Shown here: positions 37,001 to 47,532 of the stretch, one piece after another
Numbering within the stretch: the stretch's first letter is position 1
Layout of the letters: every line of letters begins with the position of its first letter
Source of the DNA: Sweltsa coloradensis
Lineage: Eukaryota > Arthropoda > Insecta > Plecoptera > Chloroperlidae
Length of the DNA: 64,000 nucleotides
Direction: 5' to 3'
NCBI GenBank assembly: GCA_024449915.1
Contig: JAMZAV010000005.1
Span: 310,001-374,000, forward strand
The notes under the pieces: generated by a model
Told to the model about the DNA's origin: nothing
Seen by the model: only the letters and a program-made list of their open reading frames with translations
Database searches by the model: none
Position numbers and translations under genes: made by a program

Positions 37001-39490
37001 GCCAACGGGTGGCTCGAACAGCGTTGTAAAGTTAACATTTCCAACAAAGCAAGGTAACACGTCACTCGGCAACGTGGTCATGGGTGCTATCCACGGGCGA
37101 GTGTGCAACTACTTGGATAGTGTCCTCAAAACGGTGGCTAGAGAAAAGTTTCACATAGTACATTCACACAGCAATGGAAGGGATACCCGGCGTGGATCCC
37201 GGGCGTTTACGGACTGATCTGCAACAACGTGGTAAGAAACGGGCTCAGGAACCGGTTTCACGATCATCATTGCCACACAAGCTAAGGTAAACACGTCAAT
37301 CGGCAGTGAAGTTGATACCGGGTTCTATCCCCCGGGGGTGATCGTGCAACTGACTGGATAAACGGGTCTCAGGATAGCCAACGGGTGGCTCACGAGAACA
37401 GCGTTACAACTAATCTCCACACAAGCTAGATAAAGAGTCAACCCGGCAATGGGATACCCGGGTTCTATCCCGCGGGTTAACTGACTTGGATATGCCAACG
37501 GGTGGCTCAAAGAAACGGTTGTGAAAGTTAATCTTCACACAAGCTAATGGTAAACACGACACTAGGCAAGTGGATACCGGGTACTCCAGGGCTGATCGTG
37601 CAACTGGTTGGATATGCCAACGGGTGGCTCAGAGAAACAGCGTTGGAACGAGGTTCTCTTCAACAAGATGGTAAACACGTCACATCCACAAGTAACGGTT
37701 CACCGGCGTAATCGTGCAAGAGTTGGGATACCAGGTTTCCGGTGTCACGAGAAACAGCTTGGTAATGCCAACGGGTTCTTCCAGAGCTAATGTAAACGAC
37801 TGGAGATTTGTACGGTCATCCCAAAGTAGTGAAAACGTCGAACGACTTGGATATCCCACGGGTGCTCCGCAGCGTTGTGAACGAGTTGTACCCTACAGGA
37901 TAGGAAACTGCAACGCGGCAGGGGAAACAGGGGTTTTGCAACCGGTTATCTGCAATACTTGGAATGCCAACTATGGCAGTAGAAACAGGTCTTCCGAGTG
38001 TACCGGGTCCAACTCACTGGAAAACGTGATCGGCAATGGGATTCCGGGTTCCACAGGGCAAAACGTGCAACTGATTGGATGCAAGGGGTAGAGAACAGCT
38101 ACTGAATCGGAATTCACTTCCAAAGAACTAATGGAACACGTCACCGGAAGTGGATACCGGATCATCCCCGGGGATTGTGCAACTGACTTGGATATCCAAC
38201 GGTGGCTCAAAGAAACGCGTTGGAACGTTTAATCTTCCACACAAGGTAACGGTTAAACCGAGTACTCCACTCGTGTGCCAATGGGATACCCGGGTTTATC
38301 CCCGGGCGTCGTGAACACTTTTCACCAACGGTGGCCAGTAAACAGCGTTGAAGAGTAACTTCCCACGATATGGTAAACCGTAATCGCAAGTGGGTCAACC
38401 GGTTCTACCGGGCGTGATCGTGAAACTGCTTGATTGCCAACGAGGGCTAGGGAAACCGTTTAACAAGTTATACCGTTCCACCAGAGGGAACCTCAACTCG
38501 GCAGTGAGATGCCCGGTTATCCGGAGATCGAGCAACTGACTTGGATATTTCCAACGAATGGTCAGAAAACGCGTTGGCAAGAGTTATACTTTCACCGGCT
38601 ATGTAACGAACTGGAAGTGAACGGGTTCGCCCCGAGAAACTGTGCAACGACTTGGATATGCAACGGGTGATCAGAAACGCATGTGAACGAGTTGTAATCT
38701 CCCAACAGGTAAACACGTCAACTGCTGGCAAGGGATACCCGGGTTGTCCCGGGCGTGATCGTGCAAACTACTGGTATGCCAACGGGTGCCAAGAAAGCTG
38801 GAAACAGTTATACTATTCACACAGTATGGTAAACACGCAACTCGTGCAATGAGATCCCGGGTTCTACCCCGGGCGTGATCGGCAACTGCTTGGATACCAA
38901 GGGTTTCCCCAGAGAAACACGTGAAGATTAATCTTCCACACGAGCTAATGGAAACACGTCAATCGGAGTGAGATACCGGTTCTATCCCCGGGCGAGATCG
39001 TGCAACTGACTTGGTATGCCAACGGTGCAAGAAACCAAGCTTTGAACATACAACTGCACAGCAAGCTAGGTAACACGTCACCGGCGAAGTGAGATACCCG
39101 GGTTTTCCCGGGCGTGATCGTGCAACTGACTTGGATATGCCACGGGTGGCTCAGAGAAACGCGTTGGAACGAGTTATAAATCTTCCACACAAGTAATGGA
39201 AACACGAACTCGGCAAGTGGATCGTTTATCCCCAAGCGTGATGTCAAATACTGGTATGCCAACGGAGTATGAAACACGACAAGCAGTTGTAACTTCCACC
39301 AAGCTAAGGAACGTCAACCGGCAATGGGATACCCGGGTTCTTCCCCGGGCTGATCGGTGCAACCGACTTGGATGCCAACAGGTGGCTCAGAGAAACAGCG
39401 TTGTGAACAGTTATACATCTTCCACACAAGCTAAGGTAAAGACGTCAATCGGCAAGTGGGATACCCGGGTTCTATCCCCGGGCGAGATCA
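34001..39490 (+). repeat. Satellite array, about 40 units of 138-bp consensus with tRNA-like boxes
   Basis: A head-to-tail array of one unit. Landmarks in order: GATACCCGGGTTCTATCCCC, GGGCGTGATCGTGCAACTGA, CTTGGATATGCCAACGGG, TGGCTCAGAGAAACAGCG, TTGTGAACGAGTTATACATC, TTCCACACAAGCTAATGGTA, AACACGTCAACTCGGCAAG. Assembled from the best copies the unit is 138 bp; observed steps are mostly 120-135 because individual units lack single bases or short stretches. CCGGGTTCTATCCCCGG folds as a five-pair T-arm with a seven-base loop and a near-B-box. TGGCTCAGAG matches an A box. Read-through frames of 60-125 codons on both strands are products of the repeat. The first and last units are well preserved and change abruptly to unique DNA, so both array edges are inside the window. 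The many deletions may be biological or a consensus artefact. Confidence 0.92.
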
Positions 39491-40490
39491 GACTGGTTGT
39501 AAATACTAAAATACTTAATTATAACATTATACTTCGATCGTGACAACATTATTTACAACATGCCAACAAGTTATACAATAACCTTGAAATATATTCAAAT
39601 AGTACAAATTGATCCGATTTAAACTCGAACCCCGATCATGTGTATGCCAATGAGTTTACTGTTGGTTTTATCATGGTCACTGCAGTAGTTTCTTCATACA
39701 AAACAAATAGTGATGTCAATGTCCCACATTTTAGCGGAGGTTGACATGATTTGCTTCGAGTGTTATTTAATGAAGGGGTTTGTAATAATTACTACCACAT
39801 TTAGTTCTGGGTTTGTAGACCCTGGACGCGTAACACAACATGTAACATACTCAGACCACACGCCATTTGCAACCACTCTGAATTACGATGTTTGCATTAG
39901 GAGTCACACACTAAATTAATTGATTTCGACGTTACAGTTGTATCGCCCACAATACAAATTAATAATCTAATCACAATGAGCCAAATAACATTATTACTCC
40001 GCATCACAGTCGGAACTACATGCAGCTGCATATTAATTCGGTAAATAGTTTACCAACGTCGTGGTAATTATTGTAAGCACATAACCGCAGCTGGTATGTG
40101 TATTGATTGCAGTGCGTCGACTCTTCCTCTATGACCTCTGCCCTACCCATGAACATGCCCTAATGGTTGTCGAGTGTCAGCGATCTCAAAGATTTGCTAC
40201 GCAATTCTCAATAAATTTATTCCAAAACGTATAAAGAGGGTAGCTGATGGCTATGGATAAAATATGACGCCAAGGGAGGTTGGCCAAAGTTTTGAATAAA
40301 AGATGGTAATAGACCTTCCTTATGAACGCCATATTAAGTTCACGTGATAAATTTGGTGCAGCATAATGTTCCCATTTTGTGTGTTGGAGTCGCACCAAGC
40401 CCGCGGGCAAGGGGCAAGTACTTAAACCCGGGCCCGTTTCACGTTTTAATTGCCTGATCAGCTACGCTAGAAAGATGGCCTATCATGTTT
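39491..40490. other. Unique sequence flanking the satellite, no gene recognised
   Basis: Just outside the array a few scattered words (GATCGTGACAAC, ATGCCAACAAGTTATACA at 39536-39576) may be a decayed satellite unit. The rest is unremarkable. Confidence 0.4.
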
Positions 40491-40990
40491 GAAATCTCAA
40501 GCACTCCTGCAATAGAGTCGTAAGAGGAAAAATAAAATGCATGCATTTATAATGAGCTAAGGAAGAAGTAGCAACCACGACTCCTGCTGCTTGTTGTGTC
40601 AACCGACATTTCAGCACAAAACCTTCTGCCTGCGAAACCAACCACCATACCCCACAACCAACAACATAGACACACAACCATAGAAAGGTTCCGATGTATG
40701 ATAAACCTAAACATATAAAATGCCTTATCAAGGAAATCTCAACGATCCAGCAAAATAGAGTCTAAAGGAAAAAAAAATGCATACATTTTGAATGATGTTC
40801 CTAAGGAAAAGTAGCAAAATCACGACTCATGACATGATTATTAATGTCAACGACATTTCAGACAAAACTTTTGCTGCGCAAGCAAGATTTTGAAAACAAA
40901 TATTTTTCGATGGTCAATACCTGATCAACGAATAGAAAAGGTTCCTGATGTTTGATAAATAAAATATAAAAACCTTTAATCAATTGAGAA
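40491..40990 (+). repeat. Tandem duplication, period 242 bp
   Basis: GAAATCTCAA at 40491 recurs at 40733, and the order of words is kept: TAGAGTC, GGAAAAA, ATGCAT-CATTT, AAGTAGCAA, CACGACTC, GTCAAC-GACATTTCAG, AAAGGTTCC, GATGT-TGATAAA. The copies are diverged by substitutions and small indels, so the duplication is not recent. Confidence 0.8.
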
Positions 40991-43900
40991 AAGTTAATAA
41001 TTAAAAATATTGATGCAAAAACGTGTGAACTTATTTGTGTTAATTGTGTTCATTCATAATAAATTGGACAATCTAAAAAAAGTTCAAGTAGAAGACCATG
41101 TGATATGTATGTGTGATGTGTGGCTGTAGACGTCGCATATTATTTATACGTAATAAGTAAAATGCAATTAAATGAATCTAATCCCGAATGCAGAGGATTC
41201 TCCTAGGCTTGTCCGACTATAGACAACATGCGGGCGCGAAGTTTATTAATGCCTCAAGTTAGTCATAAAATGCTAGACATATTTCAATGGTCTCAAAGCT
41301 TCCAGCAATAAACTCAACTGGCTTCTGGCTCTCAGTCTCCCAGATTTGATTTATTGACGGCTATATCAGAGAAGTCGCCAGAACGAAACGTGGCCACCGC
41401 GGGAAGAAAAGTTAATAAAAAACCAAGTGTGCCTTGAATTTTATCATTTTCTATTGATTAACACTTGTCCATAGAGTTCGTGTGTTTTCGGCTATTCGGC
41501 CCCGAAGAGCGGATCAAGTTCTGATAACTGATTTTGTTTCTACAAGATGCTAATCAGAAATTGAATGACCGAGTGGTCGAGATGTACGGTTTTACTTCAA
41601 AACACTCAACCCGTTCTCAATTTTATTTTTACCGTTCACTTTGATGAATAAATATTATATTTTTTCCGCATACCGGTACTCTTTTCAGGCAAATAAACTT
41701 CTTGTGGCGATAAGTTATACAGTTCCAGACATGGGAATTGAATTGCGAGTAAAACTAACAACAGTTTTGCAATAAATGTCCCTTTCGCTATAGTTATAAG
41801 AGATTTGGTGGATAAAACAACTCTTGAATAATATAATACAATTCAAAAAAAATTTTCAGAAATTACAAACTACAACCGTCATCAGGCTATTTAACAAACA
41901 AAAATCATATTTATCAAAAACATATCAAAACATACAAAAACAATAGCCAAGGTAGACTAAGATTGACAGTATAAAATTACCTTTGGAGGTGACAAATCAA
42001 AGTGATTTAAAAAAGGGAACTGGTGAAGCCAGCCGAGTATATCTGTTTCTCCAATGTTCAGCTCAGTTCAGTTTGAGTGCAATACGTTTGTCTCAACTTT
42101 TGCTTTAAACACAGTAACGGGTATAGTTACCCTTAAAAGTAGAATCATGATGTGTCCAGAGGGGAGAACGCTTTTACGCATATAAATGGCAGAATTGATG
42201 TGGGGGGGCTTTGGGCTTAGCTGTCATTCAGCTGTTGATTTCTCCAATGTGGATTCCTTTAGGAAATAAAAAATAGTTTGTTACACCACCTTGTTAAAAC
42301 ATTGTCTACCTTGGCTATTGGCTGTGCTTGTATTATTCATCTTATCACCGGGGTCATCGTAGGGCGAGTTAGCTTGTAAAGGGTTGTAGGCCTACTACAA
42401 CATCTTCCGGCAACTGAGATAGGTATAGGATAAGGTGGACAGAAAGGTTCAAAGGTGACCTTTAAGAAATGGCTTCGAAAGCACGTGAAGAATAATAAAC
42501 CAGGGGGCTTTTTCTATTTCTAGGTACCAGAAAGGCCAGTAACATCCTAATGGTGAAGAAAATGTACCTTCGGAATAAAAAAATTCCAAATGTAAAAGTT
42601 CAACACAAACATTATTTCCTTTTTATCCGTGAAATTGTTTAAAACAACTTTCCATTATATCCTATTTTTCTCCACTCCTTTGTTTTTTTCCGATATCCAT
42701 AAATAAGCACTGATTGCCTTGATGTATTGTGCCTTCTAAAGCCCCTATAATAATTCAATATCCACTAACATAACTTCCCCTATGCGAGATTAACGTTTCC
42801 ACTTTACGTATTACAGTTTAATCCGCTACCGTCTACCACTACTTTTATCTCATCGTAACATTCCTCCATGACTATTGTGTAAAACCCAAATATCCATTAT
42901 CTTTTAAATACTTTTTATCTTTATCCATCATAAATGTATTTCCTTATATCATATTTCGGTTCATATTTAAAAATAGTAAAAAAGAAAACATGAGTCGGTC
43001 TCCAATACCAATACCAATATATTTATAAGTTTGAATGCAAAACTGTAAAACTCTAGGATGCGAAACTAACAGCATCAGACTTCCAGCGAAATGTACAAAG
43101 CCGTGATGATCTCGAGCCAAAGCGAACCTGAATGATGGGTGTTCTCTCCGGTGCGAACCTTGGGATGGGTGCAATTGTCAGATACTTCGCCTCAAATTAG
43201 GGTGCGTTACTAAACGCAGTTCTAGCTCGCATCGCATCGCATCTGCTCTTCAATTCAATATCTCATGGTTCAAGTGACTCCTTCAATAGGCTTCACTCTT
43301 TATAATATTCATTGAAACGCGAACCGTGGTGTATAGTGTTCATATTTCATCAGGCATAAGCTGGGAGATGGAAGGATAGGCCACCTTTTCACAAACATGG
43401 CCAATACATGATATGAATTTCGTTGAATATATTCCATCTAATTGATAATCCCTTCATTATTTCGTCCTTTATCTTCTGTAAGCCTCGAACGCTTCTTAAG
43501 TTTGTTTGTATTCAGATGGGCTTACGTCTGTGTTTCCTCAATCTCTAGAGCCGGGTTAGGGGGGAGGGGGCATCAAATCTACAGACGTAGTCGGAAAATC
43601 AGAAGCCTTAGAATACGTGAATACCGCATATTATTATATTTAGGCAAGTTCACAGAGTAACGATACACTCATTTGGTGAAGACGTAAAATGTCACATTCA
43701 TTTTTTTAAAATAATGTTGTTGTTGTGATTGTTCAATTTAAGGCTTCCATACTAAAAAACAAATATCGTTTGAAGAAACTTATTAAAATCAAAAAAACTA
43801 ATTACGCACTACAGGAAAGTAATTTGATGACGACGAGGTGCAAGTTTACACAATCATGGATTGCCTCATTTGCTTCCAGCATCAACCTAATAAATTAATT

Positions 43901-45149
43901 TTTCAGCCGACAGAAACCATTATGTGGCCGTTCTTATGAAAATGTGCACTTACGAAGTGCAGCCAATGTAAAATGTTTGGAAATAAAGTAGAACTAAAAC
44001 TTCACAACTTCAGTCATGAATGAGGCTAGAGCCGCGCTCTGTCGGCCACCTCGTAACACAGAGCTCGTCTGTAACCTTACTGGTAGCGTTCCCTAGCGAC
44101 CAGTCAACCAACCTTCACAACTCCCTCCGTAGCTCCGTCGACAACCGCGCGGCTAAATCGAAAACACGACCAGCTTCTTACAACCTCTTCATACATTTCG
44201 AAAAGTATGACAACACATGCCAAACAGTTTTACTCACTTGGGATTTTGTTTTGTAAAGTACAATAAAATACAAACTTGTTTGTTAAAAGTGTTGATGTAC
44301 CGGTACATAAATCTAGGAGATATGAAAACATATCGAAAACAAAAAAACAAAAACTTCAAGATGAATGTTGTTATCATCGTTTAAGTTTATATCTACGACA
44401 AGATTCTCTCTGTTGTTGTTTCAGCCACAATTTTACTTTTTTTGAAAATAAATTTATTACTTTGAAACACAATATTTGGATACAGGAGACTACCATCATT
44501 CAATCTGTTCCCAGGGGGGTGAGTGAGGGGTTTTTGACCAAAAGGTGACCAACATTAATACCTCATTTCTGACTTTAATTGGTTAAACTTGATCGGCTAT
44601 CTGCGTTGGTTTTCATTTTTTTCGTGTCGGTAAAACTATACGGTAAAAAATAAATAACGCCTACTCTTTCAAAGTGTGCCCTTGTGCCCCGTTCCATCCT
44701 CAGAAAGTTTTCAAGGGTACAAGCACCCTATAATACTTGGAGTCGAGTAGTAATCATCAAGTTTGGACCCTGAATTTAAGACTGGACTGGACGAAATCGT
44801 TTTTTATTCGGAAAATTGACAAAAAAAAAGTACGTGGTCGTCATTCTGAGTAAATACAATCTAACATTTCAATATAGCCATGTAGTTGTGGCAATCACAA
44901 AATATTCATTTCATAAATTGAATTTAAAAAAAACAACTTAAGTCGGGTGTTCAAAGTTCAAATATGAATGTGAACTTATGTAATGTAATTATATCAAAAT
45001 AAAAGTACTCGTTCAAACAAACATTAAACATACAGAATGATTTTTTTAGTTTACTCAATTGTTTGAATTTTGTGACTTAGGTCGTTCTTAAAATTCCTGG
45101 TTCATTTACTCCATGAGACGACGAGTGAGGATAAAGACACATCATATAT
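40991..45149. other. Unique AT-rich sequence, no gene recognised
   Basis: 4.1 kb with no convincing gene. 41565-41615 has a degenerate tRNA-type head (TGACCGAGTGGTCGAGATG followed by an anticodon-arm-like stretch). 41170-41420 is GC-richer with the word TGATTTATTGACGG. Frames of 72-90 codons at 43442, 44020 and 44276 (+) have no recognisable domain. Confidence 0.35.
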
Positions 45150-45240
45150 GCGGGATTAGAACCCGGGTCCCTCCGACCCACACGGCTTAGTGCTGGATGT
45201 GGCCTCAACCGCAACCCCGGGGACCAAGGCTTACCCCAGT
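45150..45240 (-). repeat. tRNA-like head (SINE fragment)
   Basis: The reverse strand carries CCCGGGTTCTAATCCCGC, a T-arm with four pairs and a near-B-box, preceded by GCCGTGTGGGTCGGAGGGA. The T-arm resembles that of the 138-bp satellite (CCGGGTTCTATCCCCGG), but the flanking sequence differs. Confidence 0.4.
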
Positions 45241-45588
45241 GCTCGGCCATTGTAGAGCGCCAGCCGGGAAAAACTAATCTGTACTCGTATTTCCCATTGA
45301 CGTCAGCGAGGAGGGCTAAATACGTTATAATGTACACTGTACAGTCAACAATACTGAGTTTTTTACGCAAGTTAATATGAAAATTGCTTGCTGATGACTA
45401 AAACTTTTCAGATTTAAAATAAACAAAGGATGTGACGCAATAGTTTCTGATGACAGTAAAGTTATCTCGAAACCATTAATTTGTGATTATTAGTTTGCGG
45501 ATACTCGAAATTTCGGATCGGGTTGGATATTTGTAGGCCGACCCGATAATAAAAAAGGTACCCGATTTTCTACCAACGAGAAAATAGA

Positions 45589-45971
45589 GAAAATATATAT
45601 TTTTAGTAATGATGGAGGTGCCGGTCCACGATTTACATACTGTATTGGTGGAGGTGCCGGTCCAGACCTTTTTAATATTAGTCTACTTACAAAATGTAAT
45701 TTAATAAAAATCCAGACAAAAGAAAATGAATTGAGAGACAATTATAATGTTATATTCTTCACAAGTTAAGTTCATTGAAAATATATATTTTTAGAAATGA
45801 TGGCGGTGCCGGTCCACGATTTACACACTGCTTTGGTGGAGGTGCCGGTCCAGACAATTTTTAATTTAATTATAGTCTACATACAAAATGTCATTAAATG
45901 AAAATCCAGACAATTAGAAAATGAATTGATAGAAAATTATAATGTTATATTCTTCACAAGTAAAGTTCATT
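45589..45971 (+). repeat. Tandem duplication, period 188 bp, with four family B cores
   Basis: GAAAATATATATTTTTAG at 45589 recurs at 45777 and the two units align nearly end to end, closing with TATATTCTTCACAAGT. Each unit has two GGTGGAGGTGCCGGTCC-type cores: TGATGGAGGTGCCGGTCC or TGATGGCGGTGCCGGTCC, then about 40 bp on TTGGTGGAGGTGCCGGTCC. This links the repeat to family B. An 83-codon minus-strand frame crossing it (45490-45741) reads the cores as GPAPP motifs and is not a gene. Confidence 0.85.
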
Positions 45972-46899
45972 ATCTATTTTAACGTTTACGTTCAGTGTTA
46001 TAACGGCCGCCTTTTCTAGAACCCGAACCAACTTTCTAGACCTCTAACCGCACAGCCATATTTGTGACACAGTGTCGTTGTTGTAACAATTATCATTTTA
46101 ATTAATAACTAAATCAGTATCGGTTTTCACGTCAAGATACAGCAGGAACTCTCGTCCAAAACACACTCACTTCATTTTACGTTAGTTACACAGTGTTGGT
46201 ATAATAAAAGTGGCTTATTTGGGAAACTTATAACGCATTTTGCCTGACTTTGGCCTGAATCACTTTGTGTGCTACTAAACAACTGATAATATGAGATAAC
46301 CAAACTAAACGCGTACCTAAGTGTCACTCATAGAATGAGAAACGCCATGAGATGAGATGACAAAGAGAGAGGGCTCAGACAAAGCGGGACGGCTCCAGCT
46401 GTCATGGCCCCCATTGTTAGTGGAGGCTAGAGCACAGTGGGAACAAGCTTTTAGCCCTCGTTGGTGCTCATGACAATAGAGACATGCCACGCTTCGACTT
46501 CTTTGTTCTAAACTTATAAAGAGATCAATAGAGTCAATCAGAAAGAAATGGATGAATTTGAGAAAAAGGTTGTTGTCGTGTCGAGTGGCTGGTGATAATA
46601 CTGGGGGCATGGGGGGGGGGTCATACATGACCAGTCACTAGTCGCGCACGTTCACTGGGGGCTTGCACAAGGCTTTCTCAAACATTCGTAGTATATGATG
46701 ATGTTCAAAGCTAGACTATCAAAACACTACCGGGACATTCACTATACCTCGTTACCGACGTGAAAAGAAGCTAGTATGATGTAATGATGATCTTGTGATA
46801 AGATACTAACACTTTTATGTGTTGAACCACAAATACATTTTAAATGTATTTCATTTATAAAATAGCCTAGATATTTTACACGACAAGGTATACTATTTA
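45972..46899. other. Unique sequence, no gene recognised
   Basis: Nothing recognisable. A 10-base G run lies at 46611-46620. The last three bases (TTA, 46897-46899) are the left target duplication of the next element. Confidence 0.4.
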
Positions 46900-47529
46900 A
46901 GGCTGTGTGTTCACCAAGAACCAAAATCCAAAATATGCATAAAACAGTAGTTATAGAGTATGATAATCACAATCTTTTGAAAAGATCAAAATATTTTTTT
47001 TGATTTTTTTGGTTGATGCATTTTTCCGCTATTGCTACCTTTTTTTAAACGATTATTGGTGCTAAGTTTTGGCAAAAGTATACCATTTGGATGGCTGATA
47101 TTTTTATTGTAGCTTACACTCATCTTTGAGTATAGAATGAGGTATTTTGAAATGGGTATCTTCAATACGGTACCTTACATTTCACAGTGTTTTACATTTT
47201 CCGGTACTTTTGTGGTATTTGTACCGTCAAAAGAAAAACAAATTAAGATCTTAAGATACAAAAGCTATACATTTCAAAATACCTCATTCAGTCATTCTAT
47301 AGTCAAAAATGAGTGTAAGCTACAATACAAAATATCAGCCATCCAAATGGTATACTTTCGGCAAAACTTAGCACCAAAAATCGTTCAAAAAAGTAGCAAT
47401 AGCGGAAAAATGCATCAACCAAAGAAATCAAAAAAATATATTTAGATATTTTCAAAAGACTGTGATTAATGATCATACTCTATAACAACTGATTTATGCG
47501 GATTTTGGTTTTTGGTGAACACACAGCCT
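46900..47529. mobile_element. Foldback MITE with TTA target duplication (PIF/Harbinger-like)
   Basis: Two inverted arms, 46900-47154 and 47270-47529, separated by a 115-bp loop. By eye they match at nearly nine positions in ten, interrupted by a few indels. The tip is AGGCTGTGTGTTCACCA, and the inner ends both read GGTATTTTGAAATG. The trinucleotide TTA flanks the element directly on both sides (46897-46899 and 47530-47532). A 3-bp TTA or TAA duplication is the signature of PIF/Harbinger elements, so that assignment is favoured, though such a short duplication can arise by chance. There is no room for a transposase, so the element is non-autonomous. Transcription would give a hairpin with about 250-bp arms. 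A 102-codon frame (47137-47445) lies mostly in the right arm and is not a gene. Confidence 0.85.
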
Positions 47530-47532
47530 TTA

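Noticed and set aside
34001..39490. CRISPR array
   Set aside because: Units are 138 bp, repeated along their full length with no short constant repeat alternating with unique spacers, in clearly eukaryotic DNA.
33978..39543. Many 60-125 codon frames on both strands in the satellite
   Set aside because: They are read-through of the 138-bp unit; small deletions change frame from unit to unit.
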